Shown: positions 1 to 7,633, counted from the stretch's first letter. The stretch: DNA of 44,786 bases from Micromonospora sp. CPCC 205371 (GCF_026130045.1 NZ_JAIBNX010000044.1:1-44786), one strand, 5' to 3'. A program made the numbers and translations. Notes: generated from the sequence alone by a model not told the origin.

Positions 1-1273
1 CCTGCGCGACGGCGACGTGCTCGTGCACCACCCGTACCACTCGTTCTCCACGAGCGTGCAGCGGCCCGCTGGTGACGGTGTGGCTGGCGGCGAAGAGGGT
101 GTGGATGGCGAAGTACAGGCCGAGGTTGGCGATGACGCCGACGACGGCGGCGGTGATGCCGGTCAGCGCGGCGGACAGGGTGTGGTTGCCGCGCAGCCGT
201 TCGACGTACGGGGCGCCGAGCAGGATGAACAGGAAGCAGGGTACGAACGTGACCCAGGTGGTCAGCAACGAGCCGACCACTCCGGCCAGCCATGGGTTGA
301 GCGGCCCGGGATGGTGGTAGGCGCCGAGGAACGCCACGAACTGCACCACCATGATCAGTGGCCCGGGGGTGGTTTCGGCCAAGGCCAGCCCACGCGCCAT
401 GTCACCGGCCGACAGCCAGCCGTAGTCCTCGACCGCGCGCTGCGCGACGTAGGCCAGCACGGCGTACGCGCCGCCGAAGGTCACCACGGCCGCTCCGGAG
501 AAGAACACGCCCTGCTGCGTGTAGACACTCCCGATCCCGGTGGTCGCCGCGACGATCGCGAGGGGGGCGAACCACGCCACTAGCCCGACCGAGAGGATGA
601 TGGCGGCGCGCCGGGCGGTGGGCCGGTCGTGGTGCAGCGCGTCGTCCGGCACCAGCGGCGGCGGGCCGTCCGTGGCGCCGTCGTTGTGCCCGCCGGTCGC
701 GGTCAGGGCGGGCCGCCAGCGGTGCAGCGCCCAGCCGGCGAGAGCGGCGACGGCGATGACGATGGGGAACGGCACGCCGAAGACCGCCAGGGCGGCGAAC
801 GCGGCCACCGCGAAACCCACCAGTACGGGGTTGGAGAGGGCTCGGGTGCCGACCCGCCACACCGCCTGTCCGACGATGGCGACCACGGCCGGGGCCAGCC
901 CGGCGAACAGCGCCGTGACCACTGTGGTGTCGCCCCAGCCAACGTAGATGGCTGACAGGGCCAGCAGTGCGACCATGCCGGGTAGCACGAACAGGGTGCC
1001 GGCGATCAGACCACCGCGGACGCCGTTGAGCAGCCAGCCGACGTAGATGGCCAGCTGCTGGGCCTCCGGGCCAGGCAGCAGCATGCAGTAGTTGAGGGCG
1101 TGCAGGAAGCGGCGCTGGCCAATCCAGCGGCGGTCGTCAACCAGATGGCGTTGCATGACCGCGATCTGTCCGGCCGGTCCGCCGAAGGTCTGCAACGAGA
1201 TCAGGAACCAGGCCCGGACCGCGTGGCGCAGGGGGACCACGTCGGCGGCGGTTCGCGGTGCGGGTGAAGTCAT
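1..1273 (-). CDS. chrA: ChrA chromate efflux transporter, C-terminus lost at a junction
   Basis: Inner-membrane CHR-family transporter that exports chromate. It has two homologous halves: the first contains FGGPAGQIAVMQR and LLPGPEAQQLAIYVGW, the second contains FFSGAAVVTFGGAY and AETTPGPLIMVVQFVAFLGAY. Both signatures are typical of long-chain ChrA, and multiple hydrophobic segments are evident. The ATG at 1273 overlaps the stop of the upstream chrB half by ATGA, which supports this start and translational coupling. ChrA-like sequence can be followed for about 400 residues, to AIHTLFAASH. The usual last hydrophobic segment is missing, and the frame continues through the antisense of a ppk fragment to the window edge without a stop. 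The protein is therefore probably truncated or extended by unrelated residues, and transport function is uncertain. Confidence 0.88.
   Translation of the reverse strand, partial: MTSPAPRTAADVVPLRHAVRAWFLISLQTFGGPAGQIAVMQRHLVDDRRWIGQRRFLHALNYCMLLPGPEAQQLAIYVGWLLNGVRGGLIAGTLFVLPGMVALLALSAIYVGWGDTTVVTALFAGLAPAVVAIVGQAVWRVGTRALSNPVLVGFAVAAFAALAVFGVPFPIVIAVAALAGWALHRWRPALTATGGHNDGATDGPPPLVPDDALHHDRPTARRAAIILSVGLVAWFAPLAIVAATTGIGSVYTQQGVFFSGAAVVTFGGAYAVLAYVAQRAVEDYGWLSAGDMARGLALAETTPGPLIMVVQFVAFLGAYHHPGPLNPWLAGVVGSLLTTWVTFVPCFLFILLGAPYVERLRGNHTLSAALTGITAAVVGVIANLGLYFAIHTLFAASHTVTSGPLHARGERVVRVVHEHVAVAQ
2..64 (+). pseudogene. ppk: Polyphosphate kinase (Ppk1) fragment
   Basis: The first 21 codons read LRDGDVLVHHPYHSFSTSV and then QR. 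This matches the highly conserved middle of actinobacterial Ppk1, where the next residues would be FIEQAA. The match stops abruptly after QR, near base 64. From there on this strand is only the antisense of chrA. Ppk1 makes polyphosphate from ATP; its catalytic histidines lie beyond this point, so the gene is cut before its active site. Whether a longer 5' part exists to the left of the window cannot be seen. The identification rests on motif recall and is strong for such a short piece. Confidence 0.75.
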
Positions 1274-1701
1274 GCTGGCTCCCGGCCCAGCAGGAGCGCC
1301 CGCCGGTGGTACTCATACAGTCCGTCGAACAACGGCCCGGTCAACCGCAACACCTCGTGGTCGTCGCGGACCATGGACAGCCCGCGCAGCGCCACGTCCA
1401 AGCCGGCGGCCTCGGGGGCGTCGAAGCGCCCGTCGTCCAGGTCGGCCTCGTGCACGATCTCGGCCAGCCGCCACAACACCGGGTCGGCCAGCTCGTACCG
1501 GCGCAGGATCGTCTCGAACGTGCAGTCCGCGCCGTGGTGCGTCAGATCGACCCCGCGCATGTCGAACGGCGTCGCGTCCTGCGGCACCTCTGCCGGGTCG
1601 CCGACGAACACGAACCGCGCGTCCAGGTCGATGTGCCGGCGGATCAGCCAGGCACACGCGGCGCGGTCGATGTGTATCCCGGCACGAGTCGCCCACCTCA
1701 C
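1270..1701 (-). CDS. chrB: ChrB C-terminal-type chromate resistance protein
   Basis: A 143-residue protein matching the C-terminal half of ChrB: RAGIHIDRAACAWLIRRHID near the start, then FVFVGDPAEVPQDATPFDMRG, and HHGADCTFETIL. In many bacteria this is fused to the ChrB N-terminal domain in one protein of about 300 residues; here it is a separate gene. The GTG start at 1701 overlaps the stop of the upstream half (GTGA), and its own stop overlaps the chrA start (ATGA), so the operon is tightly coupled. ChrB proteins act in chromate-responsive control or resistance. Which role applies here cannot be told from sequence. Confidence 0.88.
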   Translation of the reverse strand: MRWATRAGIHIDRAACAWLIRRHIDLDARFVFVGDPAEVPQDATPFDMRGVDLTHHGADCTFETILRRYELADPVLWRLAEIVHEADLDDGRFDAPEAAGLDVALRGLSMVRDDHEVLRLTGPLFDGLYEYHRRALLLGREPA

Positions 1702-2189
1702 GACCCACCACCCGCGAGCCCAGGCCGCACCGGTACGCCGGCGGCCAGGTCGCGGACGGCCCGCTGCGCGGCCTCCCGCTGCCGGGGGGGGGAGAAGGCC
1801 CCCCGCCCGGTGGCCTGCAGGTCCGCCCGCCGCCGCCCCACCGTGGGGGTCCGCCCTTTGCCCGCCAGCGAAATCGCCGCCTGGGCCTGAGCCGTGACCG
1901 TCTCGTACTCGGCCGCGCGGGCGGCGGCCATCTGGGCCGCGAGCTCCCGCTCATGCACCACTGAGGCCGGCCGGGCCAGCCACACGGTCGCCGTCCCACC
2001 CGCGGCTTGCACGTCGTCGGCGATCCACTCCAAAGACTCGCGGGTACGCGCGTCGGCGGGCAGCCCGACCAAGCCGTCGCCGAGCTGAGCGACGCCTAGC
2101 CGCTTGAGGTTTCGCCAGATCGCGATCCGTGGTGTGGACGGCTCGCGCGGCACCCGGTAGGCCAGCAGCACCCACTCGCCCGCGCTCAT
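1698..2189 (-). CDS. ChrB N-terminal-type protein
   Basis: A 163-residue protein with the ChrB N-terminal signature: WVLLAYRVPREPSTPRIAIWR followed by LKRLGVAQLGDGLVGLPAD, then a charged Ala-rich helical region and a tail FSPPRQREAAQRAVRDLAAG. The ATG at 2189 is chosen over an upstream in-frame start because ChrB homology begins right after it and because it forms an ATGA overlap with the previous gene. The tail runs almost directly into the next gene's ChrB-C sequence in another frame, as if one ancestral chrB had been split. A run of nine G (1784-1792 on the + strand) codes for Ser-Pro-Pro-Arg; the frame is intact across it, but it is a slippage-prone tract. Confidence 0.85.
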   Translation of the reverse strand: MSAGEWVLLAYRVPREPSTPRIAIWRNLKRLGVAQLGDGLVGLPADARTRESLEWIADDVQAAGGTATVWLARPASVVHERELAAQMAAARAAEYETVTAQAQAAISLAGKGRTPTVGRRRADLQATGRGAFSPPRQREAAQRAVRDLAAGVPVRPGLAGGGS

Positions 2190-2569
2190 GACGGCCCCGC
2201 ACCCGCCCCGGCCGTCGGCAGCTCGGCGATCAGCGCGGTGACCATCGCCCGCAGTTCGGCGCCGGCTGCCGGATCCGGCCACCCGGCGGCCGTCGTCCAG
2301 CTTCGCCCGCCGGGCACCGTGCAGTCGATCCCGACCAGCAGGTCACCGGACACTTGCGCCAGCGGCTTCGGCGCGGAGGTGTCCAAGTATCCGGCGGCGT
2401 TGCCGAGCATCCCGGCGGCGTGTGCGCTGACCTGGTCCTGCGGCTGCAGCCCGGCGGAGGTAGCTTCCCAGCCGGCCGGCGCGGCAGCGTTGAACCAGGC
2501 CGCCGCGACCCGGCTCTTGCCCGCGCCGTGCAGGCATACGAACACCACTGCCCGTTCCACAACCACCAT
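2186..2569 (-). CDS. Low-molecular-weight phosphatase/ArsC-like protein with altered P-loop
   Basis: First gene of the chromate operon, 127 residues. The N-terminus, VVFVCLHGAGKSRVAAAWFN, follows the LMW protein tyrosine phosphatase and thioredoxin-type arsenate reductase pattern (C-x5-R-S), but the P-loop arginine is lysine (C-LHGAG-K-S). A WPDP segment near residue 98 corresponds to the general-acid loop, so the Asp is kept. With Lys instead of Arg, classical phosphatase or arsenate reductase chemistry is doubtful; a binding or sensing role is possible. The 4-bp overlap with the chrB half and the operon position tie it to chromate response. The start is the ATG at 2569; no strong Shine-Dalgarno sequence is seen. 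Confidence 0.75.
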   Translation of the reverse strand: MVVVERAVVFVCLHGAGKSRVAAAWFNAAAPAGWEATSAGLQPQDQVSAHAAGMLGNAAGYLDTSAPKPLAQVSGDLLVGIDCTVPGGRSWTTAAGWPDPAAGAELRAMVTALIAELPTAGAGAGPS

Positions 2570-2602
2570 GTAACCATGGTTGCATCGCAGGTGGAAGTCG
2601 GG

Positions 2603-3361
2603 TCAGCTTTGGGGGCTGGCGAAGCCGACGGCGAACGCCTGCTTGAGGTACGCCCACACGTCACTGGTGAGTGCGCCTCGGGTGGCAGCCTCGGCACCCT
2701 TGCCGTCGATCTTCGCGTAGACAGCGGACAGCGCGGTCGGGTCGCCCTCGCTGACCTCGACGAGCATGAGATCGCTGAACCGCCGAGCGAGTTCCTGGAC
2801 GGCGGGGTCGGCCGGGTCGGTGCCCGCCTCGACGTGAGTGGTAAGTTCCGCGTCGAGTTCACGGCAGCGTCGCAGCCAGTCCGCGAGCCGGTCTGCGAAC
2901 CCGGGCTCCTCGTGTCGCCGCCTGGCCTGCGCCAGCTGGTCTTGTGTGAAGAAGCTCGCCGCCATCATCGCCTCCATCGTTGCGATCAGTTCGTCGATCG
3001 ACGGTTCCCGCGCCTCGCCGATGGCGCGCAGCAGTGATCGCAGCCGCTGGCGGACCAGCTGATGCGCCCGCAGCTGCTCGTCGACCTGGGCGAGCTGGAC
3101 GCGCACCGCCGATGCGAGGTCCGCCACGCCGGTGTCGATGGTGCGGGCGATCTCGCCCAGCGGCATGCCGAGCTGCCGCAGCGCCAGGATCCGGTAGAGG
3201 CGCCGCACGTCGTCCGCGGTGTACAGGCGGTGCCCGGCTGCGGACCGCTCGGCCGGCCGCAGCAGCCCGATCTCGTCGAAATGGTGCAGGGTACGGACGG
3301 TCAGCCCGGTCCGCCGGGCCAAATCGCCGACCTTCCAGCGTGGTTCGTTCACTGCGATCAC
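2603..3361 (-). CDS. MerR-family regulator with TipAS-like C-terminal domain
   Basis: Transcription regulator of 252 residues from the GTG start. A MerR winged helix occupies about residues 6-75 (KVGDLARRTGLTVRTLHHFD, then YTADDVRRLYRI), followed by a dimer helix. The C-terminal domain, MMAASFFTQDQLAQARRRHE through to AYLKQAF, resembles the drug-binding TipAS domain. An ATG further upstream (3400) lies inside the -35 and operator region and is unlikely to be used. The GTG at 3361 has GAGG just before it; GTG at 3352 is an alternative. The promoter contains a palindrome in a 19-bp spacer, as expected for autoregulation by MerR-type DNA distortion. The inducer is unknown, and no obvious target gene is adjacent. 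Confidence 0.85.
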   Translation of the reverse strand: MIAVNEPRWKVGDLARRTGLTVRTLHHFDEIGLLRPAERSAAGHRLYTADDVRRLYRILALRQLGMPLGEIARTIDTGVADLASAVRVQLAQVDEQLRAHQLVRQRLRSLLRAIGEAREPSIDELIATMEAMMAASFFTQDQLAQARRRHEEPGFADRLADWLRRCRELDAELTTHVEAGTDPADPAVQELARRFSDLMLVEVSEGDPTALSAVYAKIDGKGAEAATRGALTSDVWAYLKQAFAVGFASPQS

Positions 3362-3369
3362 CGGCCTCG

Positions 3370-3400
3370 ACGGTAGGCCCTCACGCCGCGTGAGGCGCAA
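3370..3400 (-). promoter_or_regulatory. MerR-type promoter with palindromic operator in a 19-bp spacer
   Basis: Read on the minus strand: -35 TTGCGC (3400-3395), a 19-bp spacer holding the inverted repeat CCTCACG-CGG-CGTGAGG (3395-3379, sharing one base with the -35), then -10 TACCGT (3375-3370). A spacer of 19-20 bp overlaid by a dyad is the hallmark of MerR-activated promoters. Transcription would start close to the GTG at 3361, so the mRNA may be almost leaderless. Confidence 0.72.
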
Positions 3401-3710
3401 GCCCGGTCCGCGTGTTGCGGCGGACCTCCCAGAGCCCGTTGTTACGCCCGGCCGCGCGGGCGGCGACGGTGGACGCCGAGCAGGTTCAGGCCACCACGCC
3501 GCCGGGCTGCGGTGGCCTCGTCGACGGCCATGCGACCGGCCGTCACCCTCGGCTGGCGGCCACTGTCGGCCCGCGTGGGACTACTGCCGCTGGCCGCCGG
3601 CGTACCGGTGGGCGTCACCGCCGCACGCGACCCGACATCGAACTGCTGGCTGGCTACCGCAGGCGCTTCCCGGTGTTATCTGCCGCGGATTGTCCCGTCG
3701 ATGCTGAGGG
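3401..3710. other. Gene-free stretch
   Basis: About 310 bases between the MerR promoter and the 3' end of the next leftward gene. Several short open frames exist, but none has recognisable protein similarity or a convincing ribosome binding site. I see no repeat, RNA or terminator that I can support. Confidence 0.4.
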
Positions 3711-4577
3711 CTAGTCCTTCGGCGGGTGGAGCCGGGTCTGGGATGCGTTCACTGCTGGGGTTAGCCGGTCGGCGGCGGCTGCCTGGGGTGGGATGCTGCC
3801 GTTGTGCAGTGTCTGGCGTAGCCGGTCGTGTTCGGTGGCGGTGCCGATGGCGGCGCGGTGTTCGGGGTGGGCGACGTAGTAGCGGATGGCGTCGGCGAGG
3901 AACCACGGGTGGATGTCGAGCCAGAACGTCGGGACCGCGCGGCTTGCTCCGATCAGACCGCGTCGGTGGATGAGGTGTGGCTGGTCGATGGTCAGTGCCA
4001 GCGTGTCCGCGCGCAGCGACGGCCGCCAGGGATAGCCGGGTCGGAGCGCTTGCCACGGCACGGCGATGTATCCGAATGGGGCCTTTACGCGGACTGCTTC
4101 CGGGGTCAGTTCGACCTGCGGCCAGCCGGCCCAGATGGCCGTCAGCTGTAGTCCGGTCGCTACGACGGCTGCCGATCCGAGGATAGCCATGATTGCGGCA
4201 TCCAGAGCGGCCAGCAGCCCTTCCGGTTCGGGATCACCGGCGGGCTCGCGGGTGAAGGACAGGGCGGTGCCGAAGTTGACGCTCACCATCACCAGCAGGG
4301 CCGCCGGCCACCACACGGCACGCCGGGCCGGTGGGGCCCGAAAGGGCGGGCCGGCGGCGGCCGGGGCGGACGCCCGCCGCCCCGGGCGGCGCCGCCGGGA
4401 CGGGACTAAGTCGGGGGGCGCGGCGACCAGTACCAGCACCGGCGGCAGCAGGCCGACGATCAGGCTGGGCAGCCATTGGTCGGGTTCCGGGTTTGCCGCC
4501 CGGAGCCACACGAACGACAACGCCCCGACGCCCAACCCGACGGCGGCGCCTCGGCGAAGCCACACGCGCCGCGTCAT
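3711..4577 (-). CDS. Membrane protein with PH-like segment, unknown function
   Basis: A 288-residue protein. The first half is a membrane part: two hydrophobic segments at about residues 10-26 and 36-54 (SLIVGLLPPVLVLVAA), a basic Pro/Arg-rich loop, then further hydrophobic segments around residues 86-108 and 125-150. The second half is soluble; VELTPEAVRVKAPFGYIAVPWQAL and TLALTIDQPHLIHRRGL look like the bacterial PH-like domains found in actinobacterial membrane proteins. The C-terminus is polar and low in structure. The ATG at 4577 overlaps the stop of a small upstream gene (ATGA), so the two are co-translated. I cannot name a function. Confidence 0.65.
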   Translation of the reverse strand: MTRRVWLRRGAAVGLGVGALSFVWLRAANPEPDQWLPSLIVGLLPPVLVLVAAPPDLVPSRRRRPGRRASAPAAAGPPFRAPPARRAVWWPAALLVMVSVNFGTALSFTREPAGDPEPEGLLAALDAAIMAILGSAAVVATGLQLTAIWAGWPQVELTPEAVRVKAPFGYIAVPWQALRPGYPWRPSLRADTLALTIDQPHLIHRRGLIGASRAVPTFWLDIHPWFLADAIRYYVAHPEHRAAIGTATEHDRLRQTLHNGSIPPQAAAADRLTPAVNASQTRLHPPKD

Positions 4578-4786
4578 CGGCCGGACACCAGCCGGCGGCG
4601 CTGCCGTTCCAACTCGGCCATGAGCAGGCGACCACGCTGGCCGCGCGTCCCAGTCGCGGACAGCCCGACCGGTTCCCGCGGCAGGACCGGCACCACCTGG
4701 TAACTGACCCCGGAAGGGCCAGCCATAGAGGGTTGTTGGTCGGTGAACCGCTGCTGCGGGCTATGGTCGTCGCTCACCGTCGACAT
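4574..4786 (-). CDS. Small hypothetical protein
   Basis: About 70 residues from the ATG at 4786 (a GTG at 4798 is also in frame). The N-terminal part is Ser/Gln-rich; the C-terminal part, RGQRGRLLMAELERQRRRL, is basic and probably helical. No family is recognised. The main evidence for reality is the ATGA overlap with the following membrane-protein gene. There is no clear Shine-Dalgarno sequence. Confidence 0.4.
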   Translation of the reverse strand: MSTVSDDHSPQQRFTDQQPSMAGPSGVSYQVVPVLPREPVGLSATGTRGQRGRLLMAELERQRRRLVSGR

Positions 4787-4798
4787 GCTCGGGGACAC

Positions 4799-5289
4799 GC
4801 GACTGATCGTCGATGATCACCTCCCCGTTGCAACATCGTTCTCCCGGCCGACCCGGCGCAGCGTCCGGTCACCGGCGTCCGGACCGTGCGATCGAGGTTG
4901 GCGCGGCGACAAAGTTGCGGCGTTCGGTAGGACAACGCGCTGTCACAGCCGCCGAGACCGCGAGAGGTCGTGGGCCTGCTCCGGCGGAGGTCTTGTGGGT
5001 AGCGTGTGCGCCGTGCGTGTCCGCCTGCTAGCCGAGGTCCAGTTGCCGCCGCGGACAGCGATGGAGTGGACGGGCGCGGGTTGGCTCAACACCGACGCGG
5101 ATGCGGGGCTGCTGCGAAGATAGCCGGCAAAGCCTCGTTCACCGGCAGGACGACCGCGCAGAGCCAGGCAAGAGCCAACGGCTGCAGGCGTCGTTCACGC
5201 AGTGGCCGCCTTCGGCCAAATGCGTACCGGGTCAGCCGTGTGGCGTCCTATGCTGTTGCGGCTTGTCTTGCATGGTCAGGGGGAGGCTC
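4799..5289. other. Gene-free stretch before the AraC gene
   Basis: About 490 bases lie between the leftward small gene and the rightward AraC-type gene, so it should hold two divergent promoters. Short open frames (for example one ending in GAGWLNTDADAGLLRR near 5123) do not resolve into a recognisable protein. No repeat or RNA element could be supported. Confidence 0.4.
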
Positions 5290-6285
5290 ATGCTGATCCG
5301 TACCGATGAATTCCCGCCGATGGAGCGTCTGGACCGGTACCGGGATGCAGTCAAGGGTTTGCCGGTCCCTGTTGGCATCGACGTCACCGCGGGAGCGGAG
5401 GATTTCTGGGCCGTCTGGGGAGCTACCGAGCTCGGCGATGTGTCGCTGGCCTACGTCGCCTGTCGAGCCCCGTACCGATTCCAACGAACGCCGAAGCTGA
5501 TCCGTCAGTCAGACCCGGAGGCGTATCGGCTAGTGCTGAATCTCCGCGGTCATGCCGGTGTCGCACATCAAGGCAGGCACGCCAGGCTGGCCCCAGGAGA
5601 CCTGGCGTTGTTTGACACATCGAGTCCCTTCGACGGCTGGCGGGGCTCTGGAGCAACGGTCAGTGAGTGGATTATGGTGACTTTTCCGCGGTACCTGTTG
5701 CCGATGCCGGCGCGCGTCGTCGAACCTCTCCTCGGCTGCCAGCTGTCCGGCAAGGGCGGCCCCGGCGCATTGGTAGGAACGATAATGCACCGCCTGGCCG
5801 AGGATATTGATGGCTATCGGCCGGACGGCCGCCGGCGGCTGTCGAACACAATGCTGGACCTGCTGACTGTTCTACTGGATCATCACCTGCAATCCGGTCC
5901 CTCCACGACGGCCGCTGCCCACCACCGCGCGTTGATGATCCAGATCCGATCGTTCGTCCGGAACCGGCTCGGCGACCCAACGCTGTCCCCGGAGATGATC
6001 GCCACTGCGCACCACATCTCCACCCGCCAGCTTCATCGCCTCTTCCGGACGCATGGGGTGACGGCTGCGGCATGGATACGTGCTTGCCGGCTGGAACGCT
6101 GCCGCCACGACCTGCTCGATCCTGCACAACGATTGCGTTCTATCCGGGAGGTCGCGGCCCGCTGGGGCTTCACAGACGCCGCGCAGTTCAGCCGCGCCTT
6201 CACAGCGGCATACGGCATCGGGCCCCGCGACTACCGCCGCTACCATCACGATCTACGGTCCGGCCAAGATCACACTTCGCCGTGA
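5290..6285 (+). CDS. AraC-family transcription regulator
   Basis: A 331-residue regulator. The N-terminal two thirds resemble the AraC-binding-like domain of XylS/AraC regulators (QSDPEAYRLVLNLRGHAGVAHQGR, then LAPGDLALFDTSSPFDG). The C-terminal 100 residues carry two helix-turn-helix motifs: LSPEMIATAHHISTRQLHRLF and IREVAARWGFTDAAQFSRAF, ending in the family signature YGIGPRDYRRYHHD. The ATG at 5290 follows a strong GGGGGAGG, whereas the longer open frame upstream has no such site. The target is unknown; the next gene downstream encodes a secreted protein. Confidence 0.9.
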   Translation: MLIRTDEFPPMERLDRYRDAVKGLPVPVGIDVTAGAEDFWAVWGATELGDVSLAYVACRAPYRFQRTPKLIRQSDPEAYRLVLNLRGHAGVAHQGRHARLAPGDLALFDTSSPFDGWRGSGATVSEWIMVTFPRYLLPMPARVVEPLLGCQLSGKGGPGALVGTIMHRLAEDIDGYRPDGRRRLSNTMLDLLTVLLDHHLQSGPSTTAAAHHRALMIQIRSFVRNRLGDPTLSPEMIATAHHISTRQLHRLFRTHGVTAAAWIRACRLERCRHDLLDPAQRLRSIREVAARWGFTDAAQFSRAFTAAYGIGPRDYRRYHHDLRSGQDHTSP

Positions 6286-6321
6286 AGCTCCCGACGGAGC
6301 TCGGGTCAATCCGACGAAGCT

Positions 6322-6514
6322 GGCGCGCAATGGCAACAAGCTTGCACTCAAAGACAAGCCACCACCAGCCGGCACATCCTCGCGGGGAGGGTTTCGATGT
6401 TCCGCTGGGCACCGTCGAAGGCAACACCCTCAAGGTGGCTCAGGCGGCGACGAATTCGGCCTGGTGGGTTGGCACGCGATGCCAACAAGCTGGCGCTCAA
6501 AGCCAAGTCACCAC
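6322..6514 (+). repeat. Diverged direct repeat of 44 bp, two copies
   Basis: Copies at 6322-6365 and 6471-6514 match at about 37 of 44 positions; both contain ACAAGCT and CTCAAAG and end in CACCAC. They are 149 bp apart in the 287-bp gap between the AraC gene and the secreted-protein gene. In one frame both read LAR-x-x-NKLALK, so they may be remnants of duplicated coding sequence (such as C-terminal ends of a gene family) rather than a regulatory element. Confidence 0.5.
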
Positions 6515-6572
6515 GGAACGGCCCATGGTCTGATCGGGCATCGGATCACGTCGTACGAGAGATGGGACGTTC

Positions 6573-7142
6573 ATGACGCTGTCTAGACCTTCGAGCCGGC
6601 TTGCGGTGCTCCTCGCCGCGCTGAGCGCGGCATTGGTGTTGCTGGCGAGCTTCGCCTCTCCTGCTGTCGCCACGACGTCCGGTCAGGCATCCGGGAGCCA
6701 GGCAGCAGGGTTGACGCTGTGGCCGGGTGCGCATTGGTGCGGTAGCACCGGCTGGAGCCCGGCGCGTTTTCAGGGTGTCATGTGCCTGAATCTGGAGTAT
6801 GAGCAAACGGTAAATGGCAGACGGTTCGTGTTCAGTCTCGAAATGAAGTGTGGCACCGAGTTCCGCCTTGTGACATGCGTCAGCGCCCAAGGCAATTACG
6901 CCGCTATTCACTTGTGGCAAACATTGCCCGAGCAACTAAGGTGCGTTCCTAGTGGGCCCGCTTGCAAGCAGGATGATGTGAATCGCGATGCTCATGCAGA
7001 GTATTTCTACCTGCAGCCGGGTGAGGTTGCGCAGTTCTTGGTACGTGGTGACGCCCGCCATGGCGTCGGCGGATTTACCCTGCCCGACGGTTGGCAGGGA
7101 TATGTCCATCTACAGCCCCCGACGATCACGATCACTGGCTAA
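6573..7142 (+). CDS. Secreted Cys-containing protein, unknown function
   Basis: A 189-residue protein with a Sec signal peptide: basic start MTLSRPSSR, hydrophobic LAVLLAALSAALVLLASFA, then a likely cleavage near SPAVA-TTS. The mature part has six cysteines (WCGS, VMCLN, MKCGT, VTCVS, LRCVP, PACKQ) that could form three disulfides, and is rich in aromatic residues and glycine. This fits a small extracellular beta-sheet protein. No family is recognised. The ATG at 6573 follows GAGATGGGA. It ends 15 bases from the convergent GNAT-like gene. Confidence 0.7.
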   Translation: MTLSRPSSRLAVLLAALSAALVLLASFASPAVATTSGQASGSQAAGLTLWPGAHWCGSTGWSPARFQGVMCLNLEYEQTVNGRRFVFSLEMKCGTEFRLVTCVSAQGNYAAIHLWQTLPEQLRCVPSGPACKQDDVNRDAHAEYFYLQPGEVAQFLVRGDARHGVGGFTLPDGWQGYVHLQPPTITITG

Positions 7143-7156
7143 TTCATACAGAGACC

Positions 7157-7633
7157 TCACCCTCCGCGATTCACGATCAAACCCGGGACGGGGTGGGCCG
7201 TGGGAACGCGGAGGGTGAGGCCGCGGGAGGCCAGGCGGGCGGCGTGCGCGACGGCGGTGGGGTAGCGGGCGAACCGGGTAGCCTCTCGGCTCCGGAGCGC
7301 AGATGGGCGGTGCCGCCGGCGGCGGGCATGTGGACGGACGTACATGCGCTTGATCTCACCGGTGATGGCGTCGACGGGCTTGAGTGCGCCTGTTCCGACG
7401 ATCTGGCCGTCCAAACACGCGATCAGCAGTTGGCCCCGCGGGCCCAACAGATGCGGTAGTTCGTGGCAGAAGTCCTCGTGGTGGGCCTGGATGACCGCGG
7501 CAGGGTCGTCGAGGACGACGCCGCAATCTGCGGTCAACCGCTCGACGCACCAGGTGAGGTACTCGCGCAGGATCTCCTCGACTGCCGCCTGCGCCCGTAC
7601 GGGAGAACAGTCCAGCTGCTCAATACGTACCAT
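7157..7633 (-). CDS. GNAT-family acetyltransferase, C-terminal half replaced
   Basis: Residues 1 to about 98 are GNAT-like: an N-terminal helix, the beta-strand pair QLLIACLDGQIVGTGALKPV, and GEIKRMYVRPHAR, which matches the GNAT motif leading to the acetyl-CoA P-loop. The usual continuation (R-G-x-G-x-G/A, helix, then a later Tyr strand) is absent. From about residue 99 the frame reads RRRRHRPSALRSREATRF and on to VPTAHPVPGLIVNRGG, with no GNAT features in this or either alternative frame. The gene is therefore probably broken by a rearrangement rather than by a simple frameshift, and catalytic activity is unlikely. Confidence 0.6.
   Translation of the reverse strand: MVRIEQLDCSPVRAQAAVEEILREYLTWCVERLTADCGVVLDDPAAVIQAHHEDFCHELPHLLGPRGQLLIACLDGQIVGTGALKPVDAITGEIKRMYVRPHARRRRHRPSALRSREATRFARYPTAVAHAARLASRGLTLRVPTAHPVPGLIVNRGG

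Noticed and set aside
17-583. Rightward open frame of 188 codons over the chrA region.
   Set aside because: Only its first codons (the ppk remnant) have homology; the rest is antisense of chrA and has no meaning as protein.
1784-1792. Nine-G run as a possible phase-variation tract in the ChrB N-terminal gene.
   Set aside because: The frame is intact on both sides and a single sequence cannot show length variation.
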